Source: Balanoglossus misakiensis
Taxonomy: Eukaryota > Hemichordata
DNA: 64,000 nucleotides
Reading direction: 5' to 3'
Assembly: GCA_040954595.2 (NCBI GenBank)
Contig: CM082598.2
Location: forward strand, 8,618,001 to 8,682,000
The notes beneath the pieces are model-generated. The model worked only from the letters and a program-made list of their open reading frames with translations. It did not search any database and was not told the origin of the DNA. Shown in pieces: positions 44,198 to 57,700 of the stretch (positions are counted from its first letter, which is position 1; the number at the start of each line of letters is the position of its first letter). Made by a program: the position numbers and the translations under genes.

Positions 44198-46090
44198 ATG
44201 GCGGCATCAAACTCTCAGCCCTCATTTCTCCCCTCCCGAGAATGGCGGCAACAAGCTCTCAGCCCTTATTTCTCCCCTCCCAAGAATGGCGGCAATACAT
44301 TTTCTGCCATCATTTCTCCCCTCCCAAGAATGGCGGCAATATATTCTCTGCCATCATTTCTCCCCTCCCTAGAATGGCGGCAATATATTCTCTGCCATTA
44401 TTTCTCCCCTCCCAAGAATGGCGGCAATATATTCTCTGCCATCATTTCTCCCCTCCCAAGAATGGCGGCAACAAACTCTCAGCCGTTATTACTCCCCTCC
44501 CAAGAATGGCGGCAACAAACTCTCTGCCATCATTTCTCCCCTCCCAAGAATGGCGGCAACAAACTCTCAGTCGTTATTTCTCCCCTCCCGAGAATGGCGG
44601 CAACAAACTCTCTGCCATCATTTCTCCCCTCCCAAGAATGGCGGCAACAAACTCTCAGTCGTTATTTCTCCCCTCCCGAGAATGGCGGCAACAAACTCTC
44701 TGCCATCATTTCTCCCCTCCCAAGAATGGCGGCAACAAACTCTCAGCCGTTATTTCTCCCCTCCCAAGAATGGCGGCAATAAATTCTCTACCATCATTTC
44801 TCCCCTCCCAAGAATGGCGGCATTAAATTCTCTGCCATCATTTCTGCCCTCCCGAGAATGGCTTCAACAAACTCTCAGCCCTTATTTCACCCCTCCCAAG
44901 GATGGCGGCAATATATTCTCTGCCATCATTTCTCCCCTCCATAGAATGGCGGCAATAATTTCTCTGCCATGATTTCTCCCCTCCCAAGAATGGCGGCAGT
45001 AAATTCTCTGCCATCATTTCTCACCTCCCATGAATGGCGGCAACAAACTCTCTGCCATCATTTCTGCCCTCCCGAGAATGGCTTCAACAAACTCTCAGCC
45101 GTTATTTCTCCCCTCCCGAGAATGGCGGCAACAAACTCTCAGCCCTTATTTCACCCCTCCCGAGAATGGCGGCAACAAACTCTCAGCCGTTATTTATCCC
45201 CTCCCAAGATTGGCGGCAATAAATTCTCTGCCATCATTTCTCCCCTCCCAAGAATGGCGGCAACAAACTCTCAGCCGTTATATCTCCCCTCCCGAGAATG
45301 GAAGCGATAAATTCTCTGCCATCATTTCTCCCCTCCCAAGAATGGCGGTAATAAATTATCTGCCATCGTTTCTTCCCTCCAAAGAATGGCGGCATCAAAC
45401 TCTCAGCCCTCATTTCTCCCCTCCCGAGAATGGCGGCAACAAACTCTCAGCCCTTATTTCTCCCCTCCCAAGAATGGCGGCAATACATTTTCTGCCATCA
45501 TTTCTCCCCTCCCAAGAATGGCGGCAATATATTCTCTGCCATCATTTCTCCCCTCCCTAGAATGGCGGCAATATATTCTCTGCCATTATTTCTCCCCTCC
45601 CAAGAATGGCGGCAATATATTCTCTGCCATCATTTCTCCCCTCCCAAGAATGGCGGCAACAAACTCTCAGCCGTTATTACTCCCCTCCCAAGAATGGCGG
45701 CAACAAACTCTCTGCCATCATTTCTCCCCTCCCAAGAATGGCGGCAACAAACTCTCAGTCGTTATTTCTCCCCTCCCGAGAATGGCGGCAACAAACTCTC
45801 TGCCATCATTTCTCCCCTCCCAAGAATGGCGGCAACAAACTCTCAGCCGTTATTTCTCCCCTCCCAAGAATGGCGGCAATAAATTCTCTACCATCATTTC
45901 TCCCCTCCCAAGAATGGCGGCATTAAATTCTCTGCCATCATTTCTGCCCTCCCGAGAATGGCTTCAACAAACTCTCAGCCCTTATTTCACCCCTCCCAAG
46001 GATGGCGGCAATATATTCTCTGCCATCATTTCTCCCCTCCATAGAATGGCGGCAATATATTCTCTGCCATCATTTCTCCCCTCCCAAGAA
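44198..46090. repeat. Higher-order repeat, 1,188-bp period (27 units)
   Basis: The unit order beginning at 44,198 (GGCATCAAACTCTC, then units with GCAATACATTTTCTG) recurs at 45,386, 1,188 bp later. Neighbouring markers at 44,242 and 45,430 keep the same offset. Confidence 0.8.
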
Positions 46091-49000
46091 TGGCGGCAAC
46101 AAACTCTCAGTCGTTATTTCTCCCCTCCCGAGAATGGCGGGAACAAACTCTCAGCCATCATTTCTCCCCTCCCGATAATGGCGGCAATAATTTCTCTGCC
46201 ATGATTTCTCCCCTCCCAAGGATGGCGGTAATAAATTCTCTGCCATCGTTTCTCCCCTCCCAAGAATGGCCCCAACAAACTCTCAGCCCTTATTTCTCCC
46301 CTCCCATGAATGGCGGCAACAAACTCTCTGCCATCATTTCTGCCCTCCCGAGAATGGGTTCAACAAACTCTCAGCCGTTATTTCTCCCCTCCCGAGAATG
46401 GCGGCAACAAACTCTCAGCCCTTATTTCACCCCTCCCGAGAATGGCGGCAACAAATTCTCAGCCGTTATTTCTCCCCTCACAAGAATGGCGGCAACAAAC
46501 TCTCAGCCGTTATTTATCCCCTCCCAAGATTGGCGGCAATAAATTCTTTGCCATCATTTCTCCCCTCCCAAGAATGGCGGCAACAAACTCTCAGCCGTTA
46601 TATATTCCCTCCCGAGAATGGCAGCAATAAATTCTCTGCCATCATTTCTCCCCTCCCAAGGATGGCGGCAATAAATTCTCTGCCATCATTTCTCCCCTCC
46701 CAAGAATGGCGGCAACAAACTCTCAGTCGTTATTTCTCCCCTCCAGAGAATGGCGGGAACAAACTCTCAGCCCTAATTTCTCAGCTCCCGATAATGGCGG
46801 CAATAAATTCTCTGCCATGATTTCTCCCATCCCAAGAATGGCGGCAATAAATTCTCTGCCATCATTTCTCCCCTCCCAAGAATGGCGGCATCAAACTCTC
46901 AGCCCTTATTTCTCCCCTCCCAAGAATGGCGGCAATAAATTCTCTGCCATCATTTCTCCCCTCCCAAGAATGGCGGCAATATATTCTCTGCCATCATTTC
47001 TCCCCTCCATAGAATGGCGGCAATATATTCTCTGCCATCATTTCTCCCCTCCCAAGAATGGCGGCAACAAACTCTCAGTCGTTATTTCTCCCCTCCCGAG
47101 AATGGCGGGAACAAACTCTCAGCCATCATTTCTCCCCTCCCAAGAATGGCGGCATCAAACTCTCAGCCCCCATTTCTCCCCTCCCGAGAATGGCAGCAAC
47201 AAACTCTCAGCCCTTATTTCTCCCCTCCCAAGAATGGCGGCAATAAATTCTCTGCCATCATTTCTCCCCTCCCAAGAATGGCGGCATCAAACTCTCAGCC
47301 CCCATTTCTCCCCTCCCAAGATTGGCGGCAACAAACTCTCAGCCCTTATTTCTCCCCTCCCAAGAATGGCGGCAATAAATTCTCTGCCATCATTTCTCCC
47401 CTCCCAAGAATGGCGGCAATATATTCTCTGCCATCATTTCTCCCCTCCATAGAATGGCGGCAATATATTCTCTGCCATCATTTCTCCCCTCCCAAGAATG
47501 GCGGCAACAAACTCTCAGTCGTTATTTCTCCCCTCCCGAGAATGGCGGGAACAAACTCTCAGCCATCATTTCTCCCCTCCCGATAATGGCGGCAATAAAT
47601 TCTCTGCCATCATTTATCCCCTCCCAAGATTTGCGGCAATAAATTCTCTGCCATCATTTTTCCTCTCCTAAGAATGGCGGCAATATATTCTCTGCCATGA
47701 TTTCTCCCCTCCCTAGAATGGCGGTAATATATTCTCTGCCATAATTTCTCCCCTCCCAAGATGGGCGGCAATAAATTCTGTGCCATCATTTCTCCCATCC
47801 CAAGAATGGCGGCAACAAACTCTCAGCCGTTATTTCCCCCTCCCAAGAATGGCGGCAATAAAATCTCTAACATCATTTCTCCCCTCCCAAGAATGGCGGC
47901 ATTAAATTCTCTGCCATCATTTCTGCCCTCCCAAGAATGGCTTCAACAAACTCTCAGCCCTTATTTCACCCCTCCCAAGGATGGCGGTAATATATTCTCT
48001 GCCATAATTTCTCCCCTCCCAAGATGGGCGGCAATAAATTCTGTGCCATCATTTCTCCCCTCCCAAGAATGGCGGCAACAAATTCTCAGCCATCATTTCT
48101 CCCCTCCCAAGAATGGCGGCAACAAACTCTCAGTCGTTATTTCTCCCCTCCCGAGAATGGCGGGAACAAACTCTCAGCCATCATTTCTCCCCTCCCGATA
48201 ATGGCGGCAATAATTTCTCTGCCATGATTTCTCCCCTCCCAAGAATGGCGGCAATACATTCTCTGCCATCATTTCTCCCCTCCCGAGAATGGCGGCAACA
48301 AATTCTCAGCCGTTATTTCTCCCCTCACAAGAATGGCGGCAACAAACTCTCAGCCGTTATTTCTCCCCTCACAAGAATGGTGGCAACAAACTCTCAGCCG
48401 TTATGTATCCCCTCCCAAGATTGGCGGCAATAAATTCTCTGCCATCATTTATCCCCTCCCAAGATTTGCGGCAATAAATTCTCTGCCATCGTTTCTCCCC
48501 TCCCAAGAATGGCGGCAATAAATTCTGTGCCATCATTTCTCCCCTCCCAAGAATGGCGGCAAAAAACTCTCAGCCGTTATTTCTCCCCTCCCAAGAATGG
48601 CGGCAATAAATTCTCTACCATCATTTCTCCCCTCCCAAGAATGGCGGCATTAAATTCTCTGCCATCATTTCTGCCCTCCCGAGAATGGCTTCAACAAACT
48701 CTCAGCCCTTATTTCACCCCTCCCAAGGATGGCGGCAATATATTCTCTGCCATCATTTCTCCCCTCCATAGAATGGCGGCAATATATTCTCTGCCATCAT
48801 TTCTCCCCTCCCAAGAATGGCGGCAACAAACTCTCAGTCGTTATTTCTCCCCTCCCGAGAATGGCGGGAACAAACTCTCAGCCATCATTTCTCCCCTCCC
48901 AAGAATGGCGGCAGTAAATTCTCTGCCATCATTTCTCACCTCCCGAGAATGGCGGCAACAAATTCTCAGCCGTTATTTCTCCCCTCACAAGAATGGCGGC

Positions 49001-51355
49001 AACAAACTCTCAGCCGTTATTTATCCCCTCCCAAGATTGGCGGCAATAAATTCTCTGCCATCATTTTTCCCCTCCTAAGAATGGCGGCAATATATTCTCT
49101 GCCATGATTTCTCCCCTCCCTAGAATGGCGGTAATATATTCTCTGCCATAATTTCTCCCCTCCCGAGAATGGCAGCAATAAATTCTGTGCCATCATTTCT
49201 CCCCTCCCAAGAATGGCGGCAATAAATTCTCTGCCATCATTTCTCCCCTCCCAAGAATGGCGGCAACAAACTCTCAGTCGTTATTTCTCCCCTCCCGAGA
49301 ATGGCGGGAACAAACTCTCAGCCCTTATTTCTCAGCTCCCGATAATGGCGGCAATAATTTCTCTGCCATGATTTCTCCCCTCCCAAGAATGGCGGCAATA
49401 AACTCTCAGTCGTTATTTCTCCCCTCCCGAGAATGGCGGGAACAAACTCTCAGCCATCATTTCTCCCCTCCCGATAATGGCGGCAATAATTTCTCTGCCA
49501 TGATTTCTCCCCTCCCAAGAATGGCGGCAATAAATTCTCTGCCATCATTTCTCCCCTCCCGAGAATTGCGGCAATAAATTCTCTGCCATCATTTCTCCCC
49601 TCCCGATAATGGCGGCAATAAATTATCTGCCATCATTTATCCCCTCCCAAGATTTGCGGCAATAAATTCTCTGCCATCATTTTTCCCCTCCTAAGAATGG
49701 CGGCAATATATTCCCTGCCATGATTTCTCCCCTCCCTAGAATGGCGGTAATATATTTTCTGCCATAATTTCTCCCCTCCCAAGAATGGCGGCAATAAATT
49801 CTGTGCCATCATTTCTCCCCTCCCAAGAAGGGCGGCAACAAACTCTCAGCCGTTATTTCCCCCCTCCCAAGAATGGCGGCAATAAAATCTCTAACATCAT
49901 TTCTCCCCTCCCAAGAATGGTGGCATTAAATTCTCTGCCATCATTTCTCCCCTCCCAAGAATGGCGGCAACAAACTCTCAGTCGTTATTTCTCCCCTCCC
50001 GAGAATGGCGGGAACAAACTCTCAGCCATCATTTCTCCCCTCCCGATAATGGCGGCAATAATTTCTCTGCCATGATTTCTCCCCTCCCAAGAATGGCGGC
50101 AATAAATTCTCTGCCATCATTTCTCCCCTCCCGAGAATTGCGGCAATAAATTCTCTGCCATCATTTCTCCCCTCCCGATAATGGCGGCAATAAATTCTCT
50201 GCAATCATTTATCCCCTCCCAAGATTTGCGGCAATAAATTCTCTGCCATCATTTTTCCCCTCCTAAGAATGGCGGCAATATATTCCCTGCCATGATTTCT
50301 CCCCTCCCTAGAATGGCGGTAATATATTTTCTGCCATAATTTCTCCCCTCCCAAGAATGGCGGCAATAAATTCTGTGCCATCATTTCTCCCCTCCCAAGA
50401 AGGGCGGCAACAAACTCTCAGCCGTTATTTCCCCCTCCCAAGAATGGCGGCAATAAAATCTCTAACATCATTTCTCCCCTCCCAAGAATGGTGGCATTAA
50501 ATTCTCTGCCATCATTTCTGCCCTCCCGAGAATGGCTTCAACAAACTCTCAGCCCTTATTTCACCCCTCCCAAGGATGGCGGCAATATATTCTCTGCCAT
50601 CATTTCTCCCCTCCATAGAATGGCGGCAATATATTCTCTGCCATCATTTCTCCCCTCCCAAGAATGGCGGCAATAATTTCTCTGCCATCATTTCTCCCCT
50701 CCCAAGAATGGCGGCAATAAATTCTCTGCCATCATTTCTCCCCTCCCGAGAATGGCGGCAACAAATTCTCAGCCGTTATTTCTCCCCTCACAAGAATGGC
50801 GGCAACAAACTCTCAGCCGTTATTTATCCCCTCCCAAGATTGGCGGCAATAAATTCTCTGCCATCATTTATCCCCTCCCAAGAATGGCGGCAACAATTTA
50901 TCTCCCCTCCCGAGAATGGCTGCGATAAATTCTCTGCCATCATTTCTCCCCTCCCAAGGATGGCGGTAATAAATTCTCTGCCATTGTTTCTCCCCTCCAA
51001 AGAATGGCCCCAACAAACTCTCAGCCCTTATTTCTCCCCTCCCATGAATGGCGGCAACAAATTCTCAGCCGTTATTTCTCCCCTCACAAGAATGGCGGCA
51101 ACAAACTCTCAGCCGTTATTTATCCCATCCCAAGATTGGCGGCAATAAATTCTCTGCCATCATTTCTACCCTCCCAAGAATGGCGGCAACAAACTCTCAG
51201 CCGTTATATCTCCCCTCCCGAGAATGGCAGCAATAAATTCTCTGCCATCATTTCTCCCCTCCCAAGAATGGCGGTAACAAACTCTCTGCCATCATTTCTC
51301 CCCTCCCAAGGATGGCGGCAATAAATTCTCTGCCATCATTTCTCCCCTCCCAAGA

Positions 51356-54240
51356 ATGGCGGCAACAAACTCTCAGTCGTTATTTCTCCCCTCCCGAGAA
51401 TGGCGGGAACAAACTCTCAGCCCTTATTTCTCAGCTCCCGATAATGGCGGCAATAAATTCTCTGCCATCATTTCTCCCCTCCCAAGAATGGCGGCAATAT
51501 ATTCTCTGCCATCATTTCTCCCCTCCATAGATTGGCGGCAATATATTCTCTGCCATCATTTCTCCCCTCCCAAGAATGGCGGCAACAAACTCTCAGTCGT
51601 TATTTCTCCCCTCCCGAGAATGGCGGGAACAAACTCTAAGCCATCATTTCTCCCCTCCCATGAATGGCGGCAACAAACTCTCTGCCATCATTTCTGCCCT
51701 CCCGAGAATGGCTTCAACAAACTCTCAGCCGTTATTTCTCCCCTCCCGAGAATGTCGGCAACAAACTCTCAGCCCTTATTTCACCCCTCCCGAGAATGGC
51801 GGCAACAAATTCTCAGCCGTTATTTCTCCCCTCACAAGAATGGCGGCAACAAACTCTCAGCCGTTATTTATCCCCTCCCAAGATTGGCGGCAATAAATTC
51901 TCTGCCATCATTTCTCCCCTCCCAAGAATGGCGGCAACAAACTCTCAGCCGTTATATCTCCCCTCCCGAGAATGGCAGCAATACATTCTCTGCCATCATT
52001 TCTCCCCTCCCAAAGATGGCGGCAATAAATTCTCTGCCATCATTTCTCCCCTCCCAAGAATGACGGCAACAAACTCTCAGTCGTTATTTCTCCCCTCCCG
52101 ATAATGGCGGCAATAAATTCTCTGCCATCATTTATTCCCTCCCAAGATTTGCGGCAATAAATTCTCTGCCATCATTTTTCCCCTCCTAAGAATGGCGGCA
52201 ATATATTCTCTGCCATGAATTCTCCCCTCCCTAGAATGGCGGTAATATATTCTCTGCCATAATTTCTCCCCTCCATAGATTGGCGGCAATAAATTCTCTG
52301 CCATCATTTCTCCCCTCCCAAGAATGGCGGCAACAAACTCTCAGTCGTTATTTCTCCCCTCCCGAGAATGGCGGGAACAAACTCTCAGCCCTTATTTCTC
52401 AGCTCCCGATAATGGCGGCAATAAATTCTCTGCCATCATTTCTCCCCTCCCAAGAATGGCGGCAATATATTCTCTGCCATCATTTCTCCCCTCCATAGAT
52501 TGGCGGCAATATATTCTCTGCCATAATTTCTCCCCTCCCAAGAATGGCGGCAACAAACTCTCAGTCGTTATTTCTCCCCTCCTGAGAATGGCGGGAACAA
52601 ACTCTCAGCCATCATTTCTCCCCTCCCATGAATGGCGGCAACAAACTCTCTGCCATCATTTCTGCCCTCCCGAGAATGGCTTCAACAAACTCTCAGCCGT
52701 TATTTCTCCCCTCCCGAGAATGGCGGCAACAAACTCTCAGCCCTTATTTCACCCCTCCCGAGAATGGCGGCAACAAATTCTCAGCCGTTATTTCTCCCCT
52801 CACAAGAATGGCGGCAACAAACTCTCTGCCATCATTTCTCCCCTCCCAAGAATGGCGGCAACAAACTCTCAGCCGTTATATCTCCCCTCCCGAGAATGGC
52901 AGCAATAAATTCTCTGCCATCATTTCTCCCCTCCCAAGGATGGCGGCAATAAATTCTCTGCCATCATTTCTCCCCTCCCAAGAATGGCGGCAACAAACTC
53001 TCAGTCGTTATTTCTCCCCTCCCGATAATGGCGGCAATAAATTCTCTGCCATCATTTATTCCCTCCCAAGATTTGCGGCAATAAATTCTCTGCCATCATT
53101 TTTCCCCTCCTAAGAATGGCGGCAATATATTCTCTGCCATGATTTCTCCCCTCCCTAGAATGGCGGTAATATATTCTCTGCCATAATTTCTCCCCTCCCA
53201 AGAATGGCGGCAATAAATTCTGTGCCATCATTTCTCCCCTCCCAAGAATGGCGGCAACAAACTCTCAGCCGTTATTTCACCCCTCCCAAGGATGGCGGCA
53301 ATATATTCTCTGCCATCATTTCTCCCCTCCATAGAATGGCGGCAATATATTCTCTGCCATCATTTCTCCCCTCCCAAGAATGGCGGCAACAAACTCTCAG
53401 TCGTTATTTCTCCCCTCCCGAGAATGTCGGGAACAAACTCTCAGCCATCATTTCTCCCCTCCCGATAATGGCGGCAATAATTTCTCTGCCATGATTTCTC
53501 CCCTCCCAAGAATGGCGGCAATAAATTCTGTGCCATCATTTCTCCCCTCCCGAGAATGGCGGCAACAAATTCTCAGCCGTTATTTCTCCCCTCACAAGAA
53601 TGGCGGCAACAAACTCTCAGCCGTTATTTATCCCCTCCCAAGATTGGCGGCAATAAATTCTCTGCCATCATTTCTCCCCTCCCAAGAATGGCGGCAACAA
53701 ACTCTCAGCCGTTATATCTCCCCTCCCGAGAATGGCAGCAATAAATTCTCTGCCATCATTTCTCCCCTCCCAAGGATGGCGGCAATAAATTCTCTGCCAT
53801 CATTTCTCCCCTCCCAAGAATGGCGGCAACAAACTCTCAGTCGTTATTTCTCCCCTCCCGATAATGGCGGCAATAAATTCTCTGCCATCATTTATTCCCT
53901 CCCAAGATTTGCGGCAATAAATTCTCTGCCATCATTTTTCCCCTCCTAAGAATGGCGGCAATATATTCTCTGCCATGATTTCTCCCCTCCCTAGAATGGC
54001 GGTAATATATTCTCTGCCATAATTTCTCCCCTCCCAAGAATGGCGGCAATAAATTCTGTGCCATCATTTCTCCCCTCCCAAGAATGGCGGCAACAAACTC
54101 TCAGCCGTTATTTCACCCCTCCCAAGGATGGCGGCAATATATTCTCTGCCATCATTTCTCCCCTCCATAGAATGGCGGCAATATATTCTCTGCCATCATT
54201 TCTCCCCTCCCAAGAATGGCGGCAACAAACTCTCAGTCGT
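51356..54240. repeat. Higher-order repeats with 968-bp and 836-bp periods
   Basis: Unit orders starting at 51,356 and 52,324 are offset by 968 bp (22 units). Those starting at 53,204 and 54,040 are offset by 836 bp (19 units). Both offsets are exact multiples of 44. Confidence 0.75.
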
Positions 54241-55760
54241 TATTTCTCCCCTCCCGAGAATGGCGGCAATAAATTCTCTGCCATCGTTTCTCCCCTCCCA
54301 AGAATGGCGCCAACAAACTCTCTGCCATCATTTCTGCCCTCCCGAGAATGGCTTCAACAAACTCTCAGCCATTATTTCTTTTCTCCCCTCACAAGAATGG
54401 CGGCAACAAACTCTCAGCCGTTATTTATCCCCTCCCAAGATTGGCGGCAATAAATTCTCTGCCATCATTTATCCCCTCCCAAGAATGGCGGCAACAAACT
54501 TTCAGCCGTTATATCTCCTCTCCCGAGAATGGCAGCGATAAATTCTCTGCCATCATTTCTCCCCTCCCAAGGATGGCGGTAATAAATTATCTGCCATCGT
54601 TTCTCCCCTCCCAAGAATGGCCCCAACAAACTCTCAGCCCTTATTTCTCCCCTCCCATGAATGGCTTCAACAAACTCTCAGCCGTTATTTCTCCCCTCCC
54701 GAGAATGGCGGCAACAAACTCTCAGCCCTTATTTCATCCCTCCCGAGAATGGCGGCAACAAATTCTCAGCCGTTATTTCTCCCCTCGCAAGAATGGCGGC
54801 AACAAACTCTCAGCCGTTATTTATCCCCTCCCAAGATTGGCGGCAATAAATTCTCTGCCATCATTTCTCCCCTCCCAAGAATTGCGGCAACAAACTCTCA
54901 GCCGTTATATCTCCCTTCCCGAGAATGGCAGCAATAAATTCTCTGCCATCATTTCTCCCCTCCCAAGGATGGCGGCACTAAATTCTCTGCCATCATTTCT
55001 CCCCTCCCAAGGATGGCGGTAATAAATTATCTGCCATCGTTTCTCCCCTCCCAAGAATGGCCCCAACAAACTCTCAGCCCTTATTTCTCCCCTCCCATGA
55101 ATGGCTTCAACAAACTCTCAGCCGTTATTTCTCCCCTCCCGAGAATGGCGGCAACAAACTCTCAGCCCTTATTTCATCCCTCCCGAGAATGGCGGCAACA
55201 AATTCTCAGCCGTTATTTCTCCCCTCGCAAGAATGGCGGCAACAAACTCTCAGCCCTTATTTCTCCCCTCCCAAGAATGGCGGCAATAAATTCTCTGCCA
55301 TCATTTCTCCCCTCCCAAGAATGGCGGCAACAAACTCTCAGTCGTTATTTCTCCCCTCCCGAGAATGGCGGGAACAAACTCTCAGCCATCATTTCTCCCC
55401 TCCCGATAATGGCGGCAATAATTTCTCTGCCATGATTTCTCCCCTCCCAAGAATGGCGGCAACAAATTCTCAGCCGTTATTTCTCCCCTCACAAGAATGG
55501 CGGCAACAAACTCTCAGCCCTTATTTCATCCCTCCCGAGAATGGTGGCAACAAATTCTCAGCCGTTATTTATCCCCTCCCAAGATTAGCGGCAATAAATT
55601 CTCTGCCATCATTTCTCCCCTCCCAAGAATTGCGGCAACAAACTCTCAGCCGTTATATCTCCCTTCCCGAGAATGGCAGCAATAAATTCTCTGCCATCAT
55701 TTCTCCCCTCCCAAGGATGGCGGCACTAAATTCTCTGCCATCATTTCTCCCCTCCCAAGA

Positions 55761-57700
55761 ATGGCGGCAACAAACTCTCAGTCGTTATTTCTCCCCTCCC
55801 GAGAATGGCGGGAACAAACTCTCAGCCCTTATTTCTCAGCTCCCGATAATGGCGGCAATAAATTCTCTGCCATGATTTCTCCCCTCCCAAGAATGGCGGC
55901 AATAAATTCTCTGCTATCATTTCTCCCCTCCCAAGAATGGGAGCATCAAACTCTCAGCCCCCATTTCTCCCCTCCCGAGAATGGCGGCAACAAACTCTCA
56001 GCCCTTATTTCTCCCCTCCCAAGAATGGCGGCAATAAATTCTCTGCCGTCATTTCTCCCCTCCCAAGAATGGCGGCAACAAACTCTCAGTCGTTATTTCT
56101 CCCCTCCCGAGAATGGCGGGAACAAACTCTCAGCCATCATTTCTCCCCTCCCGATAATGGCGGCAATAATTTCTCTGCCATGATTTCTCCCCTCCCAAGA
56201 ATGGCGGCAACAAATTCTCAGCCGTTATTTCTCCCCTCACAAGAATGGCGGCAACAAACTCTCAGCCGTTATTTATCCCCTCCCAAGATTGGCGGCAATA
56301 AATTCTCTGCCATCATTTATCCCCTCCCAAGAATTGCGGCAACAAACTCTCAGCCGTTATATCTCCCTTCCCGAGAATGGCAGCAATAAATTCTCTGCCA
56401 TCATTTCTCCCCTCCCAAGGATGGCGGCACTAAATTCTCTGCCATCATTTCTCCCCTCCCAAGAATGGCGGCAACAAACTCTCAGTCGTTATTTCTCCCC
56501 TCCCGAGAATGGCGGGAACAAACTCTCAGCCCTTATTTCTCAGCTCCCGATAATGGCGGCAATAAATTCTCTGCCATGATTTCTCCCCTCCCAAGAATGG
56601 CGGCAATAAATTCTCTGCTATCATTTCTCCCCTCCCAAGAATGGGGGCATCAAACTCTCAGCCCCCATTTCTCCCCTCCCGAGAATGGCGGCAACAAACT
56701 CTCAGCCCTTATTTCTCTCCTCCCAAGAATGGCGGCAATAAATTCTCTGCCATCATTTCTCCCCTCCCAAGAATGGCGGCAACAAACTCTCAGTCGTTAT
56801 TTCTCCCCTCCCGAGAATGGCGGGAACAAACTCTCAGCCATCATTTCTCCCCTCCCGATAATGGCGGCAATAATTTCTCTGCCATGATTTCTCCCCTCCC
56901 AAGAATGGCGGCAACAAATTCTCAGCCGTTATTTCTCCCCTCACAAGAATGGCGGCAACAAACTCTCAGCCCTTATTTCATCCCTCCCGAGAATGGCGGC
57001 AACAAATTCTCAGCCGTTATTTCTCCCCTCACAAGAATGGCGGCAACAAACTCTCAGCCGTTATTTATCCCCTCCCAAGATTGGCGGCAATAAATTCTCT
57101 GCCATCATTTCTCCCCTCCCAAGAATTGCGGCAACAAACTCTCAGCCGTTATATCTCCCTACTCGAGAATGGCAGCAATAAATTCTCTGCCATCATTTCT
57201 CCCCTCCCAAGGATGGCGGCACTAAATTCTCTGCCATCATTTCTCCCCTCCCAAGAATGGCGGCAACAAACTCTCAGTCGTTATTTCTCCCCTCCCGAGA
57301 ATGGCGGGAACAAACTCTCAGCCCTTATTTCTCAGCTCCCGATAATGGCGGCAATAAATTCTCTGCCATGATTTCTCCCCTCCCAAGAATGGCGGCAATA
57401 AATTCTCTGCTATCATTTCTCCCCTCCCAAGAATGGGGGCATCAAACTCTCAGCCCCCATTTCTCCCCTCCCGAGAATGGCGGCAACAAACTCTCAGCCC
57501 TTATTTCTCCCATCCCAAGAATGGCGGCAATAAATTCTCTGCCATCATTTCTCCCCTCCCAAGAATGGCGGCAACAAACTCTCAGTCGTTATTTCTCCCC
57601 TCCCGAGAATGGCGGGAACAAACTCTCAGCCATCATTTCTCCCCTCCCGATAATGGCGGCAATAATTTCTCTGCCATGATTTCTCCCCTCCCAAGAATGG
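55761..57700. repeat. Higher-order repeat, three copies at 704 and 792 bp
   Basis: A rare variant (AATGGGAGCATCAAAC or AATGGGGGCATCAAAC) appears at about 55,937, 56,641 and 57,433, embedded in the same unit order each time. Offsets are 16 and 18 units. This is the most regular local triplication in the array. Confidence 0.85.
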
